Of a DNA stretch of 64,000 nt, positions 44,829-52,785 are shown piece by piece. Origin of the DNA: JAKVBK01 sp022447275 (GTDB lineage Bacteria; Pseudomonadota; Alphaproteobacteria; Rhodobacterales; Rhodobacteraceae); assembly GCA_047125605.1 (NCBI GenBank), contig CP138932.1, positions 868,001 to 932,000 of the forward strand, written 5' to 3'. The translations under genes were made by a program, and so were the position numbers. Each line of letters begins with the position of its first letter. Positions within the stretch are counted from its first letter, which is position 1. Below the pieces are notes generated by a model. It saw nothing but the letters and a program-made list of their open reading frames with translations. It ran no database searches and was not told the origin of the DNA.

Positions 44829-45545
44829 ATGAACGAGACACAACACATCGCATCCGCCTTTGACCGTGACCTTGAAGCGGTGCAGGCCATGATCATGAAA
44901 ATGGGCGGGCTTGTAGAAGCCGCCATTCTGGACTCCGTGATCAGCCTTGAGAAGCGTGATCCCCAGCTGGCGCAGGACGTGCGCCGCGGTGACCGCGTTA
45001 TCGACACGATGGAGGAGCGGATCACAGAAGAGGTCGCGCGCGTCATCGCCTTGCGGGCGCCCATGGGAAGTGACCTTCGGACGGTGCTCTCGGTCATGAA
45101 AATCTCGGGCAATCTCGAGCGGATCGGAGATTATGCAAAGAACATCGCCAAACGCTCCAAAGTGTTGGTGGAAATGCCGCAAGTCGGCGGAGCAACATCG
45201 GCTGTGCGCCGGATGGCGCGCGACGTGGAAGCGATGCTGAAAGACGCGCTAGACGCGTATATTCAGCGCGATACTTCCTTGGCCGAAGATGTGCGCGAAC
45301 GCGATTTGGAAGTGGACCAGATGTACAATGCGCTGTTCCGGGAAATCCTGACGCACATGATGGAGGATCCGCGCAATATTACATCCTGCATGCATCTGCA
45401 CTTCATTGCCAAGAATATCGAGCGCATGGGCGATCACGTCACAACCATCGCAGAGCAGGTCATTTACTTGGTAACAGGGGAATTGCCAGATGAGGAACGG
45501 CCTAAGGGCGATCGCTCTTCCTTCGTGACGTCTCCTGCGGAGTAG
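44829..45545 (+). CDS. phoU: Phosphate signalling protein PhoU
   Basis: A 238-residue helical protein made of two repeats. The metal-binding signatures are LRTVLSVMKISGNLERIGDYAKNI near 75-98 and CMHLHFIAKNIERMGDHVT near 185-203. It links PstB activity to PhoR and restrains the Pho response when phosphate is plentiful. The start was chosen at 44829 with a tggaggaac site. It is five bases ahead of phoB. Confidence 0.95.
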   Translation: MNETQHIASAFDRDLEAVQAMIMKMGGLVEAAILDSVISLEKRDPQLAQDVRRGDRVIDTMEERITEEVARVIALRAPMGSDLRTVLSVMKISGNLERIGDYAKNIAKRSKVLVEMPQVGGATSAVRRMARDVEAMLKDALDAYIQRDTSLAEDVRERDLEVDQMYNALFREILTHMMEDPRNITSCMHLHFIAKNIERMGDHVTTIAEQVIYLVTGELPDEERPKGDRSSFVTSPAE

Positions 45546-45550
45546 CAGCT

Positions 45551-46246
45551 TTGGCACATTCTGCGGATAAGCCCGTTGTCTTGGTCGTTGAGGATGAGCC
45601 GGCGCAACGGGAAATTCTGTCATACAATTTGCAGGCGGAAGGCTTTGAGGTGCTACGCGCAGAAGACGGCGAAGAGGCCCTGATGGTCGTCGCTGAAACA
45701 CCGCCCGATATCATCGTATTGGATTGGATGCTGCCGCGTGTATCTGGCATCGAAGTGTGCCGACGTTTGAAAATGCGGCCGGAAACTGCCTCTGTACCGA
45801 TCATCATGCTGTCGGCCAGATCAGAAGAAGTAGACCGGGTGAGGGGCCTTGAAACCGGTGCAGACGATTACATGATCAAGCCCTACAGCGTGATCGAGCT
45901 GATGGCGCGCGTGCGCGTCCAATTGCGGCGCACCCGACCCGCCAGCGTTGGCGCTCGGCTCGAATATGCAGACATCGTGCTCGACAGCGAAGAACATCGT
46001 GTTTTCCGTGGCCCGTCAGAACTGAAACTGGGGCCAACAGAGTTTAGACTTTTGAGCACCTTTATGGAGAAGCCAGGGCGTGTCTGGTCCCGCGAACAGC
46101 TGTTGGACCGGGTCTGGGGCCGTGACATCTACGTCGACACACGCACGGTGGACGTACATATCGGGCGGCTGCGCAAGGCGCTCTGCATGCATGGCGGCGA
46201 TGATCCGCTGCGCACTGTGCGCGGCGCAGGATATGCTCTGGGCTGA
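45551..46246 (+). CDS. phoB: Phosphate regulon response regulator PhoB
   Basis: A 231-residue OmpR-type regulator. The receiver domain has acidic residues VVEDEPAQR, the phospho-Asp in IIVLDWMLP and the Lys in MIKPYS. The C-terminal winged helix is marked by LGPTEFRLLSTFMEKPGRVWSREQLLDRVWG and RTVDVHIGRLRKAL. It begins with TTG, preceded by tgcggag at a good distance. It should bind the Pho box ahead of pstS. It is the last gene of the operon. Confidence 0.95.
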   Translation: MAHSADKPVVLVVEDEPAQREILSYNLQAEGFEVLRAEDGEEALMVVAETPPDIIVLDWMLPRVSGIEVCRRLKMRPETASVPIIMLSARSEEVDRVRGLETGADDYMIKPYSVIELMARVRVQLRRTRPASVGARLEYADIVLDSEEHRVFRGPSELKLGPTEFRLLSTFMEKPGRVWSREQLLDRVWGRDIYVDTRTVDVHIGRLRKALCMHGGDDPLRTVRGAGYALG

Positions 46247-46824
46247 TTGCACAGCACTGTTCCTGAAAATTCAGCAGCAGTGTTTTGGTGCCTTGGATTC
46301 GTAATGCGGCAGCTTCTCCTGCGGGTGAATGACACAATCCGAAAGGGGATAAGTGCAACCACCAAGAGATGTTTAGGTCTGGTGTAATAGACTTTGCTGG
46401 GTTTCGTAGCACCCACGGGTTATACGCCATCCACACAAGTTTGTCCTGTAATCATGATTATGTTAAATATGCGCAATGAGCTCATCCTGAGGGTCTGCAC
46501 CAATAGATGAAGCATGTTTTCTATTGCTATGTTTTTCAGTACTTGTTTTTGATTTCGACGGACGAATTCAAATTCTGACCCCTTAAAAAAGAAGCGCGCA
46601 AAGAGCAGAAACACCATTATCGGGGAATTTCATGCAAAAGTGGTACAGGATTTGATGAACACGAGTTGGGGGCGAAGTAGTTCTCGTTTGATAAATTGAA
46701 TACAGATGTATCCGGCCATATGGACAAATATTACTCAGCGTTCTACCAATCCGAATAAAAGTTACGAGACGGAGTGTCTCGACCTTGGCAGGTCATTATT
46801 GTGTTTACGATTGAGGCTGAACCA
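46247..46824. other. AT-rich intergenic stretch between phoB and the luxR-type gene
   Basis: About 580 bases, clearly AT-richer than the flanks, with no supported gene on either strand. An imperfect stem with TTTT at 46253-46286 could end the pst-pho transcript. A hairpin-like inverted repeat lies at its end. Confidence 0.5.
46765..46781. promoter_or_regulatory. Inverted repeat just upstream of the luxR-type gene
   Basis: CGAGAC and GTCTCG form a 6-bp dyad around GGAGT, about 45 bases before the chosen start codon. It could be an operator or a leader hairpin. It does not match a classical lux box. Confidence 0.3.
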
Positions 46825-47637
46825 ATGGATGTAAATTCCGTAACTGTTGCCGTTCCAGAGCCTTCGAAGCAGGCAGAAAACGTGTCCTTACTGTCATTCA
46901 TTGAAGTAGTTGCGTCAGCTAAGGACATGCATGAGTTATGGGACGTTTATCAGGCCTCCATGGCACGTTATGGCTTCACGCGCGTAGTCTACGGATTTAC
47001 GGTCTACCGCACTGATACTTCCTTAGGAGATCCTCAAGACCTCGTAGTGCTCTCAAATCACTCTGAGGAATACATGGAGAGGTTTCTGAAATCTGGCATG
47101 TTTCTGTCGGCTCCGATGCTTCGCTGGGCGCGCAACAACATCGGTGCGCAATCTTGGCAATTGCTCACCGAGATGGCCAAAAGGGGAGATATGACAAAAG
47201 AAGAGCGAAAAGTGTTTGCCTTCAATCGGGCTCACGGTCTTATAGCGGGCTATACGATTTCCCTGCCCTATTCCTCCAGCCGCGAAAAAGGCGCCGTGGG
47301 CTTGGCTGCATCACCAGGTATAGAGCAGCCGGAAGTGGATCAGCTTTGGGCTAAACATGGTCGAACGATCCTTGCATTAACAAATGTCGCCCATTTGAAA
47401 CTGCTGAACTTACCTCATGTAAATTCCCGAAGGCCATTAACAAAGCGCCAACGAGAAGTTCTGGAATGGGTCGGTGATGGAAAAACTACCGCTGACATTG
47501 CCACCATCATGAACCTGACTTCGGCAACCGTCGAAAAACATCTGCGTCTCGCTCGAGAGTCGCTTGATGTAGATACAACTGCTCAGGCAGTCCTTAAGGC
47601 CAGCTTTCAAAACCAAATCTACGTTTTGACTTCATAA
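46825..47637 (+). CDS. LuxR-family regulator with autoinducer-binding-like domain (solo)
   Basis: A 270-residue regulator. Residues about 20-185 match the autoinducer-binding fold. The C-terminal LuxR helix-turn-helix (about 205-260) reads LTKRQREVLEWVGDGKTTADIA and ATVEKHLRLARESL. Aligned by spacing with LuxR, the ligand-pocket residues Trp, Tyr and Asp are replaced (Y, F, A), while Pro and the second Trp are kept (EYMERF...SAPM...QSW). No luxI-type synthase is in the window, so it is a solo. The start at MDVNSV is tentative; one 51 bases upstream is possible. Confidence 0.85.
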   Translation: MDVNSVTVAVPEPSKQAENVSLLSFIEVVASAKDMHELWDVYQASMARYGFTRVVYGFTVYRTDTSLGDPQDLVVLSNHSEEYMERFLKSGMFLSAPMLRWARNNIGAQSWQLLTEMAKRGDMTKEERKVFAFNRAHGLIAGYTISLPYSSSREKGAVGLAASPGIEQPEVDQLWAKHGRTILALTNVAHLKLLNLPHVNSRRPLTKRQREVLEWVGDGKTTADIATIMNLTSATVEKHLRLARESLDVDTTAQAVLKASFQNQIYVLTS

Positions 47638-47694
47638 TATACATCTCACACGAGCTGCCTACGGCATAATGTTATATTATGACACCTGCTGTTT

Positions 47695-47743
47695 TGACCA
47701 TACGGTCAGGTAATGATTTCCCGACTTTCATTACCTTAGGTAA
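47695..47743. repeat. Cluster of overlapping inverted repeats
   Basis: TGACC/GGTCA around ATAC (47695-47708) is followed directly by GGTAATG/CATTACC around 13 bases (47709-47735), and TTACC/GGTAA around TTA (47731-47743) shares an arm with it. The shared arm allows alternative pairings. Confidence 0.6.
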
Positions 47744-47940
47744 AAGTTCAATCTGTGACCGTTCCGTGAGTGGTGGCTTTGGCCAAGGAACAAAGGATTA
47801 AGCAACTGCCAAGTAGTTTGTGGTGGGGCTTGGTCCGCCCTGCCCTGCAGGGTGTTGGTGGAGGGAAGTATTTAGATCTCAAAGCCAACATGTGATACGC
47901 GGCGGGAAAATCCCCATCCCTTTTCCGCTGTTGTGTTGCT

Positions 47941-47982
47941 GGGCGGCGTCGGTATCCCCATCGGCGCTGCCCATTTTATTTC
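47941..47982 (+). terminator. Terminator-like stem in the luxR-tsf spacer
   Basis: GGGCGGCG pairs with CGCTGCCC (one G-U) and is followed by ATTTTATTTC on the plus strand. It could end the luxR-type transcript or a separate short RNA transcribed from about 47800. Confidence 0.4.
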
Positions 47983-48014
47983 AAGCCATACCAACAGCTC
48001 TGAGATCGCACGAA

Positions 48015-48043
48015 AAAGGGCGCCCTATTGAAGAGCGCCCTTT
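48015..48043 (-). terminator. Terminator of the rpsB-tsf operon
   Basis: AAAGGGCGC and GCGCCCTTT form a perfect 9-bp stem with an 11-base loop. On the minus strand it is followed by TTCG, with extra T residues extending the stem. It lies about 30 bases after the tsf stop. Confidence 0.8.
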
Positions 48044-48074
48044 CAAGCTTTGTCACATTCTGATCTTCGGGTGA

Positions 48075-48950
48075 TCAACCTTGGGCTGTTTTGGCAACCT
48101 CAGCAGCGAAGTCTTCCTTCTCGACTTCGATGCCCTCGCCGACTTCAAGGCGCACAAAACCGGTGATCGTGGCACCTGCTTCTTTGGCAGCGGCCTCAAC
48201 CGTGAGGTCAGGATTCACAACGAACGCCTGGCCGAGCAGCGTGTTCTCTGCCAGCCACTTCTTCATGCGGCCGACGATCATCTTTTCGATGACAGCTTCT
48301 GGCTTGCCGGACTCGCGGGCGATGTCCATCTGCACGGCTTTTTCCTTCTCCACAACGGCCGGGTCGAGCTCGGCTTCGGAGAGCGCAGCAGGGTTTGCAG
48401 CAGCGATATGCATTGCAATCTGCTTGCCAAAAGCTTCGTCGCCACCGTTCATGGCAACCAGGACGCCGATCTTGCCCATGCCGGGCACGACGGAGTTGTG
48501 GATGTAGGACACAACGGTTTCACCTTCGACCTTGGCCATCCGGCGCAGGGTCATGTTTTCGCCGATGACAGCGATCTTGTCGGTGATGACGGTCGAGACG
48601 GACTTGCCGCCCATATCGGCTTCTGCGAGTGCCTCAACGCTGTCAACCGTGATGGCAACAGATGCGATGCCTGCAACCATTTCCTGGAAGTCAGCATTCT
48701 TGCCAACGAAGTCGGTTTCCGAGTTCACCTCGACAGCCACACCGGAGGCACCATCGACGTTGACGGCCACGAGGCCCTCAGCGGCGGTACGCCCGGATTT
48801 CTTGGCAGCCTTTGCAAGGCCCTTGGTGCGCAGCCAGTCAACAGCGGCTTCCATGTCGCCGTCTGTTTCTGTCAGCGCTTTCTTAGCGTCCATCATGCCT
48901 GCGCCGGTGGTGTCGCGCAGTTCCTTAACTTGAGCGGCCGTGATTGCCAT
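48075..48950 (-). CDS. tsf: Elongation factor Ts
   Basis: A 291-residue nucleotide-exchange factor for EF-Tu. AITAAQVKELRDTTGAGMMD, the conserved AAVDWLR segment and SETDFVGKN are diagnostic. The start was set at MAITAAQ because the aggag site is eight bases before it; a Met three codons earlier is too close. It follows rpsB by about 113 bases with a hairpin between them. Confidence 0.97.
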   Translation of the reverse strand: MAITAAQVKELRDTTGAGMMDAKKALTETDGDMEAAVDWLRTKGLAKAAKKSGRTAAEGLVAVNVDGASGVAVEVNSETDFVGKNADFQEMVAGIASVAITVDSVEALAEADMGGKSVSTVITDKIAVIGENMTLRRMAKVEGETVVSYIHNSVVPGMGKIGVLVAMNGGDEAFGKQIAMHIAAANPAALSEAELDPAVVEKEKAVQMDIARESGKPEAVIEKMIVGRMKKWLAENTLLGQAFVVNPDLTVEAAAKEAGATITGFVRLEVGEGIEVEKEDFAAEVAKTAQG

Positions 48951-48984
48951 CTCTTGCACTCCTGGAATTCTTCAAAAGGGTCAA

Positions 48985-49002
48985 CGCAGGCCGTAGCCTG
49001 CG
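48985..49002 (-). terminator. Hairpin in the rpsB-tsf spacer
   Basis: CGCAGGC pairs with GCCTGCG around a CGTA tetraloop. There is no immediate U-tract on the minus strand, so it is likely a stability or partial-termination element between the two genes. Confidence 0.45.
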
Positions 49003-49063
49003 CCTTTTATGGGTGGAAATAGGTCAGGGGCACCAAAGCCCCCCTGCCCGATCATCTTGGCTA

Positions 49064-49846
49064 TCAGCTCTCGGCCGGTGCTTCGGCTTCGGTTTCAGGT
49101 GCGATCTCTTCTTCCAGACCGGCTTCCATTTCGCCCAGGTCGATGCCTGCAGCGCCCATCTGGGCGGACATGCCATCAAGGGCTGCGCGCGCAACCAGAT
49201 CACAGTAGAGGCCGATGGCACGTGCGGCATCGTCGTTGCCGGGGATGACGAAATCCACGCCATCGGGCGAGCAGTTCGTGTCCACTACGGCGACAACAGG
49301 GATGCCCAGCTTCTTGGCTTCAGCAATTGCCAGATCTTCGCGGTTCACGTCGATCACGAACAGCAGATCGGGCAGGCCGCCCATTTCTGCGATCCCCCCC
49401 AGCGAAGCCTGCAGCTTTGCCTGGTCACGCTCCATGCCGAGGCGCTCTTTCTTGGTGAGGCCAGCAAAACCGAGAGCGGCTTGCTCATCAATCTGCTTGA
49501 GACGATTGATTGACTGCGAGACGGTCTTCCAGTTGGTGAGCGTGCCGCCCAGCCAGCGGTGGTTCATGTAGTACTGAGCGCACTTTTCGGCGGCTTCGGC
49601 GATCGGCTTTGCGGCCTGACGCTTGGTGCCTACGAACAGAACGCGGCCGCCTTTGGCGACGGTTTCACGTACGATCTGCAGAGCCTGGTCCAGCATCGGA
49701 ACAGTCTGCGTGAGGTCCATGATGTGGATGCCGTTACGGTCGCCGTAGATGTAGGGCGCCATACGGGGGTTCCAGCGCTGTGTCTGGTGACCAAAGTGCA
49801 CACCTGCTTCCAGCAGCTGGCGCATAGTAAATTCGGGCAGGGCCAT
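49064..49846 (-). CDS. rpsB: 30S ribosomal protein S2
   Basis: A 260-residue protein: FTMRQLLEAGVHFGHQTQRWNPRMAPYIYG at the N-terminus, VLFVGTKRQA, WLGGTLTNWKTV and IPVVAVVDTNCSPDGVDFVIPGNDDAARAI. The C-terminus carries a short acidic tail rich in Glu and Ala, common in alphaproteobacteria. The start was chosen at MALPEF with an aaaggac site. It is the first gene of rpsB-tsf and is divergent from psuK. Confidence 0.97.
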   Translation of the reverse strand: MALPEFTMRQLLEAGVHFGHQTQRWNPRMAPYIYGDRNGIHIMDLTQTVPMLDQALQIVRETVAKGGRVLFVGTKRQAAKPIAEAAEKCAQYYMNHRWLGGTLTNWKTVSQSINRLKQIDEQAALGFAGLTKKERLGMERDQAKLQASLGGIAEMGGLPDLLFVIDVNREDLAIAEAKKLGIPVVAVVDTNCSPDGVDFVIPGNDDAARAIGLYCDLVARAALDGMSAQMGAAGIDLGEMEAGLEEEIAPETEAEAPAES

Positions 49847-50108
49847 AGCCTGTCGTCCTTTCTTTTCCGGTTCAAACCTCGGCGTGGCCTTCGATACAAT
49901 GTTGCATCGACCGGCGGACGTCCCGGGGATGTCTCCCCCGATAGCCCATGCCACACCTGTGAAGTGCGCGTGCGTTACGCCAGTTTCCACCGCTTTGCAA
50001 CAGTCAGGCGTCAAAAAACTCCCCATGACCGCTTTGTCGCAGGCTGCTTGGGCGGGTTGCGTTCGGGTGGGGTTGTGTCCAGTGCCGGGATGCAGGACAT
50101 ATCCGGCC

Positions 50109-50999
50109 ATGGAACAAGGACAAACAGTGTGCTGCATCGGATCCGTTCTGTGGGATGTGATCGGGCGCAGAGATGGCGATATGGTTGCCTATGAAGACAG
50201 GCCCGGGCGCATCACCCGCCTGCCCGGCGGTGTCGCCCTCAACGTGGCCATGGCGCTCCAGGGGCACGGGCTCCAGCCTATCTTACTGTCAGCGGTAGGT
50301 CTGGATGTTGAGGGCCGCGCCCTGACCGAGGCCTGCACGGAAAAGGGCCTGGTGTGTGATCACTTGATCCGGCCCGATGCTCTGCCCACCGATCACTACA
50401 TGGCGATCGAGGTAAAGAACGAAGTGCTGGCAGCGATTGCCGATGCGCACACCTTGGAGGCCGTCGGCTCTGACATCCTGACGCCATTGCGCGATGGTAC
50501 CTTGGGCAGCGCGGCTGCGCCGTGGACGGGCCTTGTGGCATTGGATGGCAACCTGACCGTGGGCCTTCTGTCCGAGATTGCGCATGATCCTTGTTTTACC
50601 GAGGCAGATCTGCGTGTGGCACCGGCTTCGCCCGGCAAGGCCCAGCGGCTTTTGCCTCTGCTCGAACATCCGGGTGTTACATTTTACGTCAATTTGACAG
50701 AGGCGCGCCTGATCCTTAACGCGGCCCCTGCCACTGCGCTCGAAGCCGCCGAAGCGTTACATGCAGCGGGCGCGACCCGGGCTGTTGTGACCGATGGCGC
50801 CCGGCGAGCCGCCTTCGCGGATCATTCCGGCGTCATCAGCGCCCAGCCGCCTGCCGTCACGGTGACCCAAGTCACCGGTGCGGGCGATTGTTTCATGGCC
50901 GCGCATATTGCGGCTGATCTGCGCGGACAAAGCCCCGCCGCAGCGCTTGATGCGGCGATTGCTGCCGCAGCATCCCACGTTTCCGGAGGTTCCCTATGA
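50109..50999 (+). CDS. psuK: PfkB-family kinase, probable pseudouridine kinase
   Basis: A 296-residue ribokinase-fold enzyme. LPGGVALNVAMALQGHGLQPILLSAVGLD is the N-terminal PfkB pattern and VTGAGDCFMAAHIAADL is the C-terminal catalytic motif (Asp base, anion hole). Its stop overlaps the psuG start (ATGA), so it very probably phosphorylates pseudouridine to pseudouridine 5'-phosphate for PsuG. It is divergent from rpsB across about 260 bases. Confidence 0.88.
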   Translation: MEQGQTVCCIGSVLWDVIGRRDGDMVAYEDRPGRITRLPGGVALNVAMALQGHGLQPILLSAVGLDVEGRALTEACTEKGLVCDHLIRPDALPTDHYMAIEVKNEVLAAIADAHTLEAVGSDILTPLRDGTLGSAAAPWTGLVALDGNLTVGLLSEIAHDPCFTEADLRVAPASPGKAQRLLPLLEHPGVTFYVNLTEARLILNAAPATALEAAEALHAAGATRAVVTDGARRAAFADHSGVISAQPPAVTVTQVTGAGDCFMAAHIAADLRGQSPAAALDAAIAAAASHVSGGSL

Positions 51000-51919
51000 C
51001 GGCCCTGCCCCTCGTTCTTGGCGCCGAAGTCAAACAGGCCAAAGCCGATCAAGCTGCCATAGTGGCCCTTGAGAGCACCATTATCACCCATGGCATGCCC
51101 TGGCCGCGCAATCTGGAAACAGCGCGCCAAGTGGAACAGGCCGTGCGCGATGCAGGCGCCGTTCCGGCTACGATTGCCGTAATTGAAGGCCAGCTGCACG
51201 TGGGATTGGATGCGGACAAGCTCGAAGCGCTGGCAGCCATGAAGGATGCCGCGAAACTGTCGCGTGCAGACATGGCAGCCTGTATTGCCACGGGGGGGAC
51301 GGGCGCCACGACAGTAGCCGCGACAATGATCGGCGCGGATCTTGCCGGGATTGAGGTGTTTGCAACCGGCGGGATCGGCGGCGTGCACCGCGGAGCAGAG
51401 CTGTCGTTTGATATCAGTGCGGACCTGCGCGAGCTGGCCAAAACCCCTGTCACGGTGGTCGGGGCGGGCGCCAAGGCCATCCTCGATTTGCCCAAGACGC
51501 TGGAAGTGCTCGAAACCCTCGGTGTGCCGGTGATCGCTTTTGGCCAGGACGGATTTCCAGCCTTCTGGGCGCGTGAAAGCGGGCTTCAGGCGCCGTTACG
51601 GATGGACAGTGCAACCGATATTGCCGCCGCGGCCCGGATGCGGTCCGAGATGGGGGTTGAGGGCGGGCAGCTGGTTGCCAATCCGATCCCGGCAGAGGCA
51701 GAGATCCCGCTGGCCGAGATTTCCAGCGTGATCGAACAGGCCCTCTCTGCGGCCCAAAGCGCAGGGATCGGTGGGAAGGCTGTGACTCCGTTTTTACTCC
51801 AGCATATCTTTGAGGCCACGCAGGGCCGCTCGCTAGAGGCGAACATTGCGCTCGTGCTCAATAATGCGCGTCTGGGGGCGGAAATTGCCCGCGCATTGCG
51901 CGCAATTTCGCGTTCTTAG
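50996..51919 (+). CDS. psuG: Pseudouridine-5'-phosphate glycosidase
   Basis: A 307-residue enzyme of the indigoidine synthase A-like family. ALESTIITHGMPWPRNLETA, ATGGTGATTVAATM, VFATGGIGGVHRGAELSFDISADL, VSGGAKAILDLPKTLE-type GAGAKAILDLPKTLEVLE, and ENQLVANPIP-type GGQLVANPIPAEAEIP are present. It splits pseudouridine 5'-phosphate into uracil and ribose 5-phosphate, so the psuK-psuG pair recycles modified RNA nucleosides. Confidence 0.94.
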   Translation: MTALPLVLGAEVKQAKADQAAIVALESTIITHGMPWPRNLETARQVEQAVRDAGAVPATIAVIEGQLHVGLDADKLEALAAMKDAAKLSRADMAACIATGGTGATTVAATMIGADLAGIEVFATGGIGGVHRGAELSFDISADLRELAKTPVTVVGAGAKAILDLPKTLEVLETLGVPVIAFGQDGFPAFWARESGLQAPLRMDSATDIAAAARMRSEMGVEGGQLVANPIPAEAEIPLAEISSVIEQALSAAQSAGIGGKAVTPFLLQHIFEATQGRSLEANIALVLNNARLGAEIARALRAISRS

Positions 51920-51999
51920 AGGCGTAGGCGGGTCTCACGACTTGCAAGGTGAGGCCGGACCCCCTAGTTCAATGTCAACCACTTACGCCACAGATACAG

Positions 52000-52785
52000 A
52001 TGTCTGAGAAAAAACCTGACAATCCGCTCGGCGCGCCGCCCCCCCGGAAGCGCGCAGGAACCATCGCCGGTTTGAGAACGTCGTTTCTGACCGGGCTTGT
52101 GGTGATTGCACCAATCAGCCTGACCCTATGGCTGTTGTGGACAACGATTGGCTGGATTGACGGGTTTGTGCTGCCGCTGGTGCCCGGGCCCTATTCGCCC
52201 GATCGTTTTCTCGACACGGTTTTTGGCATTGAAGATACGCCTGTAAACGTACGCGGATTGGGCGTTGTGGTGTTCCTGACGTTCACCATCCTTGTCGGCT
52301 GGATCGCCAAGGGTGTTATTGGGCGCAGTTTCATCGCTTGGGGCGAAGGGCTTGTGCTGAGCGTGCCCGTGGTGCGCTCGATCTATAATGGCCTCAAACA
52401 GATTGCTGAAACCGTGTTTAACGACAGCACGGAAGCCAAGTTTGATCGCGCCTGTCTGGTCCAGTATCCACGCAAAGGCATTTGGGCGATCGCCTTCGTG
52501 TCAACCTCGGCCAAGGGTGAGATCGCTGAAAAAGTCCCACGCGAGGACAAAATGATCTCAGTGTTTCTGCCTACGACGCCAAACCCAACCAGCGGTTTTC
52601 TTCTCTTTGTGCCAGAGGAAGACGTCCGGTATCTTGAAATGTCTGTTGAGGATGCGGCCAAGCTGGTGATTTCGGCAGGGCTTGTTTATCCCAATGGTGA
52701 AGGCAATGGGGCAAAGCCGATCCCCCTGCGTAGAAGCGCGAAGACTGTGCCGGCCGAAGACGGTTCTGACCAACAAGCGGGTTAG
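52000..52785 (+). CDS. DUF502 family membrane protein
   Basis: A 261-residue protein with two predicted membrane helices (about residues 28-50 and 80-105). LRTSFLTGLVVIAPISLTLWLLW, VPGPYSPDRF, IPGLG-type VRGLGVVVFLTFTILVGWIAKG and TPNPTSGFLLFVPEEDV match DUF502, which is widespread but uncharacterised in bacteria. The start at MSEKKPD gives the normal family length. It is followed convergently by a methyltransferase, three bases overlapping. Confidence 0.88.
   Translation: MSEKKPDNPLGAPPPRKRAGTIAGLRTSFLTGLVVIAPISLTLWLLWTTIGWIDGFVLPLVPGPYSPDRFLDTVFGIEDTPVNVRGLGVVVFLTFTILVGWIAKGVIGRSFIAWGEGLVLSVPVVRSIYNGLKQIAETVFNDSTEAKFDRACLVQYPRKGIWAIAFVSTSAKGEIAEKVPREDKMISVFLPTTPNPTSGFLLFVPEEDVRYLEMSVEDAAKLVISAGLVYPNGEGNGAKPIPLRRSAKTVPAEDGSDQQAG

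Larger units (their letters stand above)
47638..48074. other. Intergenic region downstream of the luxR-type gene
   Basis: About 440 bases without a supported gene. It holds a cluster of overlapping inverted repeats (47695-47743), a GC-rich structured stretch ending in a terminator-like stem (47941-47982), and the tsf terminator (48015-48043). Confidence 0.5.
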
